The notes under the pieces were generated by a model. That model worked only from the letters and a program-made list of their open reading frames with translations, made no database searches and was not told where the DNA came from. A DNA stretch of 64,000 nucleotides. Source: Synanceia verrucosa. Lineage: Eukaryota; Chordata; Actinopteri; Perciformes; Synanceiidae. Location of the stretch: the NCBI GenBank assembly GCA_029721515.1, contig CM056563.1, forward strand, positions 16,676,954 through 16,740,953, given 5' to 3'. A program made the translations under genes and the position numbers. Of the stretch, positions 11,301-23,900 are shown in pieces; the first letter of the stretch is position 1; each line of letters starts with the position of its first letter.

Positions 11301-13992
11301 CAGGTATCAGTAGCATTTCTGTTGGTGCAAACACTTTAAGTGTTTTGCAAATACAGCTCCTCTATTACTGTATGTACAGGAGCAGAGACATATTAGGGCT
11401 CGGAGGAACAGGAAGTCGCTCGTGTTAGTCGTTGTTGTTGATGAGGCTTCTGATTGGCTTGCATGGTTTTCTCCTTCTTCCTACACTGTCGCTCATTGGC
11501 TTGCCGTAGTTGTAATGGCTCTCAACAGCATATTTATGCGGGTTAATGTAAACGGAAACTTTTTTGGAAACCATGACATATGCACAATGTTATTTTGGAA
11601 AACGGAGGGGAGGAAATATTTGTTTATCAAAATACCCTGCTATGTGTAAATGTAGCCTCAGTGTATCCTCCCTAAGCCTTTTTATACGGCCAGCCATTTA
11701 AACACTCATGGTAGTGTTCCAGCTGAGCAGTTGCAGCCCCAACACATTATCTTCCACTGTATTTTGGTTCAATGTTGTTGTCTTTATAAGAGCTCTTCTG
11801 GATGGACAAACATTTCAGTGAGTAATATATATGTTGTAGAGATTTATTTTTGTTCAATCAGTCGTGCTTTTAATTGTTGGAAAGTATGCATTGAATGTGA
11901 AACCTAATCAACCAGTTACAACAATAACTGTTTTGATCTTGCTTTTTTTTAAACGTCTATATAAACATATTGTTCAGGAAGTTGTTTTGTTTGTTACACA
12001 GTCACAGGTTTCTCAGTCAGTGGCACATTAATTATTATTTTATGACTATTATTAGTGGTGATTACAGGCCACTATAAGCTGTGACTTGTTGCAGTTCCTT
12101 AAAGGTGCAGGTGATTTAAAGGAGACGTAGTTAATAATTTCTGTAGATAGGACCTTGGTATATCCCTCAGTTCTCTTGTATGCAATTGTGCACTTTCTGT
12201 TCACAGAGCAGTCCAGACGTGATGACCTGGAGTCTCTCGGCTATGTCCTCATGTACTTCAACCTGGGTTCCCTCCCCTGGCAGGGCCTCAAGGCCGCTAC
12301 CAAGAGACAGAAGTATGAGCGAATCAGTGAGAAGAAAATGTCCACGCCTATCGAGGTTCTTTGCAAAGGATACCCTTGTGAGTGATGTCTCTCTCTGTGG
12401 CGCCTCTCTGTATTGAAGCAGCGATGAACTTAGTAGTATTGAAATTATCTGCAGCTGCAGTATTTGGTTTTGACAGTATGGGAATCATTGGTGTAGCTCA
12501 ACGTGGATTCAGTGATTATATGATTTGTTTGCTGTTAGTGTTGTGTGGATTTTCTTTGTTTTTATTCTCCTCATTATTGTTTTGCTTGTTATTTGTACAG
12601 CTGAGTTCTCCACATACCTGAATTTCTGTCGCTCACTCCGTTTTGATGACAAGCCAGACTACTCCTACCTACGACAGCTCTTCAGGAATCTGTTTCACCG
12701 TCAGGGCTTCTCCTATGATTATGTCTTTGACTGGAACATGCTCAAATTTGTAAGTTCACATAAAGTGTTTCTAACTGAATGTTTGTTGATGTTTGTTTTG
12801 TGGTCACTCTCTCATCTCGGTGGTCTGAAATTGAATTTTCAAGGTTCAAGGAATCTTTATTGTCCCCGTGGGGCAAATCGCACTACAGCCAGCAGTACCA
12901 CAATCACAGACAGTGCACACACGAGACAGGACAACGATAAATAAATAGAACAGACATCCTAAAACATCTAATTGAAAGCTATGTTATGATATGCTTTAAT
13001 GTGGGTGATATCACCTGGACAGGGTGCCAGTCGAACAGCTGAGGATGGGGATCGGGAAAGAAGGACAGGAGATGAGAGGGATGAGCGGATCGGAGGAGCC
13101 CCGAGGGGGTCTGCATCACGGGGACTGCCCCCTGGTCCCCTCCCTGCAGCTGCCAACCGAGTCAGGAACGGCCCAGAGCAGGCCATCTCGAACCCTGCCT
13201 CACGGGTACAGCAGTCTGGTGAGTTTTCTGCTGAGTTGCCCAAGTGTCAAAATCCTGTTGTCCATCTGTTTTCCTGAATATCTGCATCGCATATGGTCAG
13301 TTGTCAATCTCATACATAATTTCAGGGAACACGTCACCTCGTGCGATTTCTCGTGCAGAGAGGGAGAGGAAGGTGAGCATGCGGCTCCACCGTGGAGCTC
13401 CTGCCAACGTATCATCCTCTGACCTCACAGCCCGGCATGACCAATCCAGAATCTCCACATCACAGGTGAACAAACATTCTAAGAGAGGTGTGTGTGTGTG
13501 TGTGTGGATAGTTATATATAGTAGTGATAACATAGTAACTATGCATCCTGTGTGTGTGGATAGTTATATGTAGTAGTGATAACATAGTAACTATGCATCC
13601 TGTGTGTGTGGATAGTTATATATAGTAGTGATAACATAGTAACTATGCATCCTGTGTGTTAGTGTGTGTGTGTGTGTGTGTAGATAGTTATATGTAGTAG
13701 TGACAACATCGTAACTATGCATCCTGTGTGTGTGGATAGTTATATATAGTAGTGATAACATAGTAACTATGCATCCTGTGTGTGTGTGTGTGTGGATAGT
13801 TATATGTAGTAGTGATAACATCGTAACTATGCATCCTGTGTGTGTGTGTGTGTGTGTGTGGATAGTTATATGTAGTAGTGATAACATAGTAACTGTGCAT
13901 CCTCTATGAGTGGGAGCAATAGGTCGACTGCCAATTCCTCCTCATTTTGTCTTTTGCAGGTCAGCGTACCGTTTGAGCACATGGGGAAGTAG
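8312..13992 (+). CDS. csnk1e: casein kinase I isoform epsilon
   Basis: Ser/Thr kinase of the CK1 delta/epsilon group. It phosphorylates PER proteins in the clock and Dishevelled in Wnt signalling. Nine coding exons: 8312-8387, 9005-9115, 9365-9513, 10126-10354, 12207-12377, 12601-12749, 13023-13218, 13326-13465 and 13960-13992, giving 417 aa (human: 416). The start is [16 protein letters not shown], as in orthologues. Visible sites are the glycine loop GSGSFGDIY (16-24), K38, HRDVKPDN with D128, DFG at 149-151, and R178, the residue changed in the hamster tau mutant. The C-terminal tail has the epsilon signature NTSPRAIS...[20 protein letters not shown] and ends [10 protein letters not shown]. 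Epsilon is preferred over delta on this tail and on synteny. A minisatellite fills the last coding intron. Confidence 0.96.
8611..8909. mobile_element. hAT-like MITE with perfect 8-bp target duplication
   Basis: A 299-bp insertion in csnk1e intron 2. It starts TAAGGCTGTGTGATAT and ends with the inverse of TAGGGCTGTGCGATAT. ATTATAGT directly flanks both sides (8603-8610 and 8910-8917). The interior is homologous to the longer copy at 6625-7106. Confidence 0.82.
11037..11660. repeat. possible dispersed repeat in csnk1e intron 4
   Basis: The segment has recurring AAACGGA, GTAAACGGAAAC and ACAAACGAAG motifs and a 12-bp inverted repeat (11087-11098 with 11110-11121). This texture is common in fish repeats of unknown class. 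Boundaries are estimates, and no second copy is present in the window. Confidence 0.3.
12840..12950 (-). mobile_element. antisense LINE/SINE 3' tail
   Basis: On the plus strand it reads AGGAATCTTTATTGTCCCCG followed by TGGGGCAAAT. This is the reverse complement of the usual teleost non-LTR tail (ccccac...ggggacaataaag). It lies in csnk1e intron 6, just upstream of the exon at 13023. Confidence 0.6.
13487..13904. repeat. minisatellite, seven 52-72 bp units
   Basis: Seven tandem units in csnk1e intron 8. Each has a (TG)n stretch, a GGATAGTTATAT(A/G)TAGTAG core, then TGATAACAT and AACTATGCATCCT. Successive GGATAG cores start near 13506, 13558, 13610, 13682, 13734, 13794 and 13860. Most length variation comes from the TG run in each unit. 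Confidence 0.92.
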
Positions 13993-15910
13993 AATTCTTT
14001 GGCTCTGCATGCACATGAATCTGACAGGTGAGGTCTTAATTTCACTCAGGTCCTGACTGTAGAAATACATCACTTACCAATACATCGTCCTCTCTAATCG
14101 CCCCCCTTGTTGTTGCAGGGCTGCAAGGTATATTCATCACTCCGATTTTATTTTGACCTTGTCTTATGAAAAGATGTCTGCCAATGGACACAGATCTTTG
14201 GAAAAAGACAGTAAATCTTTTAAAGGCTCCAAGGACTATGACAGAATCCAACATGCACTCTTTCATGAACGCTTTTTGATGAACCGTGGACCACCACCAC
14301 AATAGAAAAAGCAAACTGTCCTACATCATTTTTTTACTTCATGGTTGCTCATACCTGTTCCACTTTTCATAACATTTCCCTCACTAACTTCTGCCCAGCA
14401 AAATGAGAAGAGTTGTTGGCATCAAAGAAGAAAAAAAGGTATCGGGGACATGCGCATGTTTCTCATCAAAGGTCAACTCACTGATTGATATAGGCTTAGT
14501 AAGGATTTGTCTTTTTTTAGTTCAGCATCGCAAAAACAACTTTTCAGTGTGTTGTCTTTTATCATTCATAAGGATATCTCAAATTGGATCTTGTTATGAG
14601 TTTCTTTGCTTTTTTGAGAGGAATAACAGCTAAAAGATGAAGAAATGGAGAGAGTTAGGTAAGAGGGCAGTGGGCATAAAGAAAGGTAACTTTGAAAAGG
14701 ATGAGTAAGTGATGTTTTAGCTGTTGTAGAGTAATATTTCTGATGAAGTAGTAATTGGTGCTTGCTTGCCCTTCATCCATGTTGTGATGATTTACTGTCC
14801 CTCAAAACCCAGCCATCAAAACCTCCACCACCTCTGTTTTGCCTGTTTGGACTTGTGTTTTTTTCCCCTTTGGTTTTAATGTGAGTTGATAAGGTGAGGA
14901 ATGACCATAGATATTGCAAAGACACTCCAAGTCTTGAGGGAAGTTCCTCAGGAAATTCTCAGTGTATTTGACCAGAGACCATAGCTGCCCGTTTTGGCTA
15001 ACAAACAGTGGCTGCAATTTTTATGATAATTCTAAATGTAACCTTTTTTTTATTATTTTTCTTATTGGACATCATGGGGGAGTGGACATTAAATGATTTT
15101 TTAATGTTTCTTCACTGTAAATATTTTTTTTTTAATTTTGATGTAAAGCCAAAATGTGGTAATTTGTTTTAAGGTGTAACGTAGACAAATACATACTAAT
15201 GACATAAATTGGGACTGGTTTCAGAATTTTAGGTATTTTAAGGACTAAATTGTGGAATAAGAAGCTACTGTTACTTTGCCAGCTGGGTCATTATTGTCAA
15301 TATTTTGTGTGTCTGTGTTTGAGAGAGAATGACTCAGTGAATCCCTGCTCATAATTCAATATTAATTTTGTCTTTGTATACAGATTGTTTTAGTGCCGTT
15401 CTCTGCTATTTATGTTAAACTATTTTTTTATTTGTGTGAAATAATTTTGTCTGTTATCTTATTCTTGTTTCATTCTTTCTTCTTGTAATTTAGTAGAAGT
15501 AGCGTTTAATTTTTTTTCTTCTGTTCTTGTACATCAAAGGTTGTCCATCACATGTAACACCTAGGGCTTTCAATATTCCTTCTGCAACATGATATGCCAG
15601 TAGTTTGATGTCACCTTTTGGATTTTAACCTCCAGCAACCTTTATGATGTCATTCAAAAGGAAAAAAAATAACTGATGCAATTGCAGGGATGTGTAAATA
15701 GTTGTTCTGTGTGTAATTACCTTTGTACAGGCCACCATGACCCAGTGGCATTGTAACTGTTGGGATGGCAGTGGTCATAAAGACATTGAGGTGATGGGGA
15801 TTCCACTTTATGTATTGTGTACTGATATCTTGTACAGTTCTTTAACACACTTTATTTACAACAGTATTTGTGTATATTTTATGAGGTAATAAAAATGAAT
15901 AATGTTGCTC
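13993..15910 (+). other. csnk1e: csnk1e 3'UTR
   Basis: Non-coding and AT-rich, ending at AATAAA 15888-15893. Two Pumilio-type elements (TGTAAATA) occur at 15116-15123 and 15693-15700. Their presence is seen directly; a regulatory role is inference. Some of the first few hundred bases could be alternatively spliced, since acceptor-like sites exist near 14118. Confidence 0.65.
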
Positions 15911-16019
15911 ACAACTTTTTACTGGCCATTCTTTATCGGTGCTTTCTTCTTCTCATTATTATCATTCTTTTTCTTCTTCTTCTTATTATTATTGTTAGTT
16001 TGCACAACAACTGTGCGGC

Positions 16020-16569
16020 CCAAAATGACGTCATTGACATTGACAGAGACCCGGAAAATAGAAATCGGCAGTGCGCATGCGCAGATAGCGGAGTTTTCAG
16101 TGGCAGATGCTGTTGGCAGTGCGAATCGCAGATGGTGATGTGGATGAAATAACGGTATCCATTTCATCGGTGTTGGGCGGGAAATGGCGAAACAAAGCCA
16201 GGTTTGCACAGACATTTTGATATTGGACTCGAGTATGTCGCTGTTTAAACACGGTATGATTATTCGCTTTGTTTTGACTTTACGGGGAGAAGCCATATAG
16301 TGGCAACAGCAAGCTAGCGCCAGGCTAGGAAGGCTAGCGGTAGCTCAGCGTAGTTAACGTCCAGCTGCCGCCACTCGCTAGATTTTTATATAAAAAAGCG
16401 AGTTGCTGGAGGTTAAAACAGCAATAATGCAGTGTTTGGATGAGCGACTGGATGTTAACCCTCGGTCAATTAACTTTTTGCCCTCCAAAAGGTTTGCAGT
16501 CGACTTGAGATGATGAGCTAAACCGCTGCTTTGATTCAGACCAGCGCAGATCAGACAACTGCATAGGAG
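16020..16569 (+). promoter_or_regulatory. tmem184b: tmem184b promoter and untranslated first exon
   Basis: A perfect CRE palindrome TGACGTCA lies at 16026-16033, and a perfect NRF1-type palindrome TGCGCATGCGCA at 16072-16083. CpG-rich sequence follows, up to a strong donor (GCATAGGAG before GTAAGT at 16570). It starts only about 130 bp after the csnk1e poly(A) signal. The exon is assigned to tmem184b because the next plus-strand coding exon is at 19322; the exact start is unknown. Confidence 0.6.
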
Positions 16570-19321
16570 GTAAGTGAAGCAGCAGACACTGGTCATCAGC
16601 TACCATTTTTCATTTTAGTGTGTTCAGCTTATCTCACAGACGATTTAATCTAATAAGTAGTCCTGAGGTAAGTATCTCCGCCGGATTTCCATACAATATG
16701 ATATCACCTCTTTTTCTATGCTGCTCTGAAGGCTATGAGCTGCCCTCTTCTGTCTTTGTGGGATTTGTTATAGCCACACTCAGGACAATTAAAGTGAGTT
16801 GTGGTCACTGTTAAGTAGTGGTCTTCAGTCTCAATGGCTGGATGCTTTCAGTATGTTTCAGGCTTAGTAGCTCCAGGACACATGATGACCTGTCACAAAG
16901 ACTGCTGCTGATTCAATTGAGGTCAAAGTACAATGCATGTTTTGAAACCTACCCATGGGTGCAGTCAGCAGGAGTGTGGTCTACTGGGATGCACCGAGCT
17001 GCACCAAGCTGGTGATGGAATACACTACACTGACCCTGTTATACTCATTTTTATCAGATGATAGGTATTGTTTTTATGACAACATTTTTGACTGATTTAC
17101 ATGCATGCCTGCTACGTAGAAAAAAAGCCAAGTGCTGTTTGTGATGTTAAACAATACTGCAAAAAATAATCACATCATAAATGGGAAGACCTTCCCCTGA
17201 CACAAGTATATAGCACATCATACTGTTTTGGATGTTGGTTGTATTGAAATGCATTGCTATTCACTTTTTTGGAGATCATGGTGTGAGAAGTTTGACGCAT
17301 TCCTCTATGATTGATAAGATAAAATAATTGATGATCGGTACAGTGCTCAGCCCTTATTTACAGCACCTTAAAGTGAAACACAGTTCAGTCACAATTTGTT
17401 TTTTCTTCCACATCAAGATCAAAGTATGTAGAAAGTTGTGTTGTTGACTTGAGAAGTAGTTAGACATATTCTGATGTGTTTCTCGTTTCTGCATTGCCAC
17501 AAGCTGATTGAGGCTTTGGCAAGCAACGTGAGTCATCTATAACCACACGGAGCACCAACCTATATTTAGCTGGTGCACTGAAGCATTGAAACACATTGGG
17601 AAATTAGTTTTCACTGCAAATGATTAGATTATCGCCTTCCTGGAATTTACACCAAGACACTGTTGTAGTCAGAGAGATGACAGGATGCAGAGATCTACAA
17701 TGATATGATCATGCAGGTGGTGGCACATGGAGCATGATGGTGCATGCTCCAGTTTGGTCTTGTTTTTATTTGTCCAAACAAGGACTCTTTTTCCCCTTTA
17801 CTTAAACGTATTTTTCTTTATCAATTTTGAGATTTGGTTTTCCAGTAGATCTTCCCATTATGCTGGTGTGGCACAAATGCAGTGTGAGTTAAGGTTGGTA
17901 CAGTACCAACTCAATAAATGCACTTTAGCAGGTTTTGGATTCTGCGTAGTTTTTGGATGATGAATGTGATAATTAAAGCCACCCAACAGTGGAAAAATGT
18001 ATCAGACTTAATGTCTCCCATCTTCCCAGCTATAGCTTTGGTGAAGTAATGGCTCTGGGGCTGCTCTTTCCACTCGATCTGTAGCCTAGCAACTTGGTCG
18101 CAGTGCATCCTGCTCTGCGTTCATGCCCTACCCCACGCAGTGGGCCATACTTTCCGTGTTTGGTGTGAAACCAGCTTAAGAAAAAATATGGGGTGTAAAA
18201 GCTCTGATGGGTGGACCTCACGTTCCACTGAAAGCTACCTCACGTACCGTACCTGTACCAAATCGTGATCCCCACACCGAGGTACGTACCAAACCGTGAC
18301 ACCCCTACCGACTATTGTCGGCAATGAATTTCATTATCGATTTTTGTAGACTACATTGACTAATCATTGCACCCCTAAATGGCTCCCTTTTCAAAAAAAA
18401 AAAGAACTGCTTTGAACACTGTTCAAAGTAAGAAGTTTAACACAACATTTTATTACCAAAATAACATAAAATCACTGATAACTCAGGACGAAAAGGATGT
18501 GTACTGCCAGCTGGAGGGAGGGAAACCCTATAATTGCGCCAGCTTTTAACCTATCTGGGGACTGGCCAGGTACGCCCAGTGGTGCGCCAAACTCTGCCCA
18601 CCCGGACCTGGGAAAAAACAGAAACATAAACGTAAGCAAGGCACTGAAAGGACCAGAGGGCCGTCACAACACCAGTTAAGAGAGAGCATTTACATGATGT
18701 TACATTCATTTTACAAGCGTTTTACTCTTTTTGTGTCTTATTGCATCTACCTGAGACCACAGACATCAGTGTCTTGAATCTGAACTTTGGTGCTGAATTG
18801 TGGAAAGATGTTTTGTTACTCTGAGAAAATCTGTTCATATTTTATTTGTCATTTCGTGCTACACTGCATGTCTTTGTTCTTCAGCAAAGCACAGAGAAAA
18901 CAAGGGGAGAATTTGGGTCAGCAGCCTTCAGCTCATTGCTGTCACACTGATTTGATGTGTGTGTTGGTGTGTGGTTTTTACAGTCTTTATCAGCCTCTCC
19001 TCACCCACCTACCTTATGCTTCTTCTTTCACTTTTTTCATCTTTCGCTTCATTTGTGTATCCACACAGTCTCTTTTGCATGGTAGATCTGTGTCCTACTT
19101 TGCCCTGCTCTGTATATTTTTCTGTTTTCTAATTCTAACATCAGCGGATGTTGGCTTGAGATGTAGGCCTTAGACTGTGCAGGCCTGTTGAGATGCAGTG
19201 CCTCAGGCTTCCTAACCTGGAACGTTAGCTGCTGTTTATTTAAAATATCTAGGGCGAATTAGTTTGCATTAAAGAGCACATCTTTTTGATTAAGTCTCAT
19301 ATACACCCTCTCTTCATACAG
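16570..19321 (+). other. tmem184b: tmem184b 5'UTR intron
   Basis: About 2.75 kb of AT-rich sequence ending in the acceptor CTTCATACAG directly before the ATG. It holds hAT-type end fragments at about 18225-18376. A further untranslated exon could be hidden here. No gene or RNA is recognised. Confidence 0.5.
18225..18376. mobile_element. composite hAT terminal fragments
   Basis: Two adjoining pieces, each ending in an ACCCCTA-type terminus. The first is GTACCAAACCGTGACACCCC. The second ends GACTAATCATTGCACCCCTA, the inverse of the 7182 element terminus. This suggests nested or deleted DNA transposons. Confidence 0.45.
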
Positions 19322-19737
19322 ATGGGTCAACTTTGGCGGCGAGACATCGCCCTGTCAGAAAAGCTGGGAAATGACTCTCCTGTCGGCTTTGCCCCAGGGC
19401 CGCCAGCCACGGTGGCCCCACAACAATCCAACTCCTCCTGGGTATCAGAAGCCCCAGTGGTCACACCAGAAGAGCCCATTTTCCTCATGACCTCCACTGC
19501 TCAAACTATATCAGGTTTTTTTGTCTGGACAGCTCTCCTGATCACATGTCACCAGGTAAGGAGAATATAATATTTGGAGGTTTAGATGATCTAGTGGTGA
19601 GAATAGTTAAACTAAACTCGAAACTTTCACATTGTGTCTCCATTGTTATTTAATTTGTCCACCGGCAGCTATGTGTCTGAGAACCTATGAGAAATTTTGA
19701 TCTTATTAAAATGAATGAGGCTTTTATTTATTATTAT

Positions 19738-19788
<51 letters not shown>

Positions 19789-20893
19789 ATTATTTACTTA
19801 TGTTATACCATTATCAGTCAGTATCATCTTAAACATAAATCTAGCTCATGATCTACTCACTGTTTACCTTCATGTACTTAAGGTGAGTTATTTGAGTATA
19901 AATAGCTCCTTTTCAGCAAAAGAAACAGGAGACACATTCAGACCCAGGAGCATTTTCCATGATCCCCTGTTAATCTAAGGCTATATGCACTTTCACACAC
20001 TAAACACACACACACATGTGCTTAGAAAGTGGTACATCCTGTGGGGAGAAGGCTTCTTTGAAGTACTGACAGATTTTTCCATGTGGCTGGTCCACACTAC
20101 CGCACATTGGCTTAACATGGAGCACTTACACTCAGACAGTTGTGATTCATACACATTTAATTTGTCTGAATGAAAAGAGACATTTTTTTCTAACCAAATT
20201 CTTTTAAATGAGAAAAGCTGGATAATCTATATGGTTTCAGAGTAAATAGCACATCTCAAGCCTTAGAAACAAATGATCAGGACTACCTAGTTTCTTTTGA
20301 GAGCATAGTCAACAGTAGAGAGGTGATAGGAAATGAGGGGTGAGAAAGGTAAGAAGTGAGATGCAAAAAATGTCAGTAGCCGGAGGCAATGCAGAGTTGT
20401 GGTTGGTGCCCGGACTTCAAGGCCGCCAGGGAGTCGCAACATGCAAAGTTTGATTGACTGACGTTAATCATACCCCCTTCCCTGAGACACACCCAGCATC
20501 TGCCAAATACCTCAGGTAGCGTAGCCACAGGTATGGCAAGACCTCAGTTTGAGCCTAGAGGTGGATGATTTGAGGAAAAAAAAAATGATTTTATAAGGGG
20601 ACATTATTTTCTGTTTTGACAATTTAGATTAGTGTTCAAAATCTCTGGAGATAGAGGTGTTTGTTCAGTGTTTATGGTGCAGTATAATGCGTTAGTGCTG
20701 TTTGTGTCAGTTTATCCTCTTGTCACAGTGATGTATTAGTAAGTGTTCCTTTTATGTGAGGAGATGTACTGTACCTTGAGGCTTAAGTTAAGTTAATGAA
20801 AATGTGCTGTTACTCACACACAGGCTTAGAGAAGAGCCCTCCGTCACTCTGACAACAGGTGCTCCCAGCTCTATGTGAAAGGGCAGGGGATGG

Positions 20894-20986
<93 letters not shown>

Positions 20987-23900
20987 CGCGCGCGTGTGTG
21001 TGTGTGCGCGTGGAGGAGGGAGGAGGGTCACCTAGCAACAAGCCCTGCAAGCGGAGTGAGCTGTCTCGCTTGGTGTATCATCACCTACTGTTTGTTATTT
21101 TACCAAAGGTCTGTGTCTGTTTACAGACCAGGAAAGGTGATAGGTGTGACATTGTGTAAGTAGAAAGGAGGAGGAGGATGGAACAGACAGAGGTGCTGGT
21201 GACAGAGGCCCACCCTGTTCTTCCTGCCATCTGCTGCTCTCAATAAGAGTGACAAAAGCCTAGTATTAATTACCCAAAACAACTCCATGTGCAGACAATC
21301 ACACAACACACACCTTTCAGACACACGGAACTCTTGTATCCGACTTCTCAAATGAGTTAGGGCTGTGCTTTCTGGAGCCTGTCCTACAGGTTTCATGAAG
21401 AGGCATTAGTTTCACTTATCAACTTAGCATATCATTTATCCTGCATGTTATGTGCTGTTGAAGCTTATAATTATTCTCCTTACAGCATTTCTTTTTTTTC
21501 AATATCACAAATGTGTGTTGCTGTTGGAAAAAAAATCTATGGTGTCTTTATGTCTTTGTGTACATGAAACCTAATTCTTGTTCTGCATCCTGCTAACAGA
21601 CAAAAGTGCTTTGAGGTAGATTTTAGTTTTAATTTTGGCAAAATACAGTCAGAGGTACTGCATCACAGTTTGTGGTCAGTGAGAAAATAAATTGGTTGCT
21701 TTTGACAGTTGTTAGAAATGTAAAAAAGTAAATCTACTGCATGTCCTGTGTGTGTTTCTAGATACAGATGTTATCATGTGCTGTATATGTATGCCCTGTC
21801 TTAATTTTGCATTCAGTCACCAGCCATACATATTTTGAACACATGAACATATTTTGAGTGTAAGTATTACTGAGACATTGTTTGATGTCTCATCACATGG
21901 AATTGATATTTGCAGTTCACTAGCTAATCTACATGTGAACAAATGCGTGTTTTGCAATTTCTTGTCTAGACCATGGTGTCTTAAATGAGAGCATAAAGCA
22001 TGCTCATAGATTTCTGACCTTCTGTCTTGCTCTCTTTTGTTGTAGATCTACATGCACCTACGTTACTACAGCTCTCCAAATGAACAGAGGCACATAGTCA
22101 GGGTCCTCTTCATAGTCCCCATCTATGCCTTCGACTCCTGGCTCAGCCTTCTTTTCTTCACCAATGAGGAGTATTATGTGTACTTTGACACAGTCCGAGA
22201 CTGCTATGAAGGTGAGTGGACAGAGGAACACAATGCAATGAGCTGGCTCTCCAGTGTTTTCTGCTGCAGACTGGGTTATGTGTGGCCATATTTGGCATGC
22301 AGACAGTAGTGGGAGCAAGTCTTCTAAAGTGTCTTTTGAAATAAGGGTGTGAGAATTTATGTGTCGTTGTACCTCAGTGGCAGATGGCCTTTGCAGTGTC
22401 CCCATTTACAAAGGTTGCCATCTTTGTCCTCATGTCTCCATGGCCTCTTGGGATTGCAGAGGAGGGGGAACCTGTTTCCTAGCAACTGTAGGCAAACGAG
22501 CAAATCTTTGAGAAGACATTTAAATGGCACCTCACTAGATAAATCGGAAGCTTGGTCTTTGACGTTATCAGATTGTAAAGCATCTAGTTTCACAGGGATT
22601 TCTCGGGGTATCAATGCAGAATTTGAAAAATTGAAAATAAAGCAAGCAATGAAAATGTACTGTGGTTATTCTATAGTCATTGAAAATACTTTATTAGGAC
22701 AGTTGCCGGAACCTGCTTAAATTGTTAGTTGATCTGCAGGAAGACAGAGATGCTAAAAAATTACTGGTATAAGCGTCTCATTGTGAGTTGAACTGGTGAT
22801 TGAATAATCCATTCAAAGATGTCACATTGGATCCAGAACATGTAATGAGCATTGTTTGGACTAAACAATGAATTGATACATCAGGAACATATGTGTGTAT
22901 GTGAGCAAAGGAGGCTAACCATTTAGCCAGCCTGCTGTTCTCTCACTTAAGTGTCGTCCTGCATTGTAGCAGGTAGTTGAGAGATGGCATGGTAGAGCAA
23001 ATTAGTGCCATGATCTACTACAGGAAAAGGTCAAATATACACACTGTCAAACTCAAATACACTCATTCTGCCTGTCTGTCTATGAAAATTCAGTAAACAC
23101 ACCTGCATAAAAACATGTGTGTAGTTATGCAACATATTAGCAAAGCCAGCGCTGTGTTGTCTGGGTGCTACAGTCAGAGAGATCACATTTAAACAGTAAA
23201 AGTAGGATGTAGCTGGTATCTGGGTTACCCTTAAATTAGACTGAGAGCACCTGGGGCAGCTGATGGAAAAACATTTCACACAATCATACTGGATAGTATG
23301 CAGTCCACTCAGGTTTGAAAGGTCTGAAGTTGTTACTTCTCAATGAACTCTCTAGTAAATTATTAGAGTTTGCAGAATAGCTAATGCAGTTTTGACCAGT
23401 GCACAGGATATGACCTAACAGCCCTGTATCCACTTTTTGGACTACTTGTTTAAATGTACAAACAGGATGGATTTTAAAGGTAAGAGCAAGTATGTTTGTG
23501 GCATTGCATTATATTAATTGACGCCATCCATATGTGACACGTTAGCAGTTACTGTTGTCATTGATTAGGTTGTTAACATATCAGATATGACCAGTAGACA
23601 GAATAGATTAGATAGACATCTGGTGTAGCTTTAGGCCCATGATGTTGTGGAAACATAACAAAGAAAATGATTGTTATCTTAATTAGCAGTAGTTACGTAA
23701 GACATAGTAAACATAGCTTTAAACGTTGGATCTGTTTTTCTGAACCAGGCATTACTGTTGTGTGACACGACCACTAGCTTTTCCTCAGTGTTCTGCTCCC
23801 AGCTTTACAGTTTTGCTGATGCTTCTACCTCACTCAAAACGTTATCCAATCATTTCTAAGCCTGCTGATGATTCACATTTCTGTCTTGAAATGACAAGCT

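Noticed and set aside
13024..13422. 132-codon plus-strand ORF over csnk1e exons 7 and 8
   Set aside because: It is out of frame with the conserved kinase tail; the spliced frame gives the CK1-epsilon sequence.
13487..13904. Regularly spaced repeats resembling a CRISPR array
   Set aside because: Units are contiguous, with no unique spacers, include TG microsatellite runs, and lie in an intron of a vertebrate gene. It is a minisatellite.
20810..21163. Overlapping ORFs of repeated Cys-Val or Thr-His
   Set aside because: They are translations of the TG/CG microsatellite and have no coding meaning.
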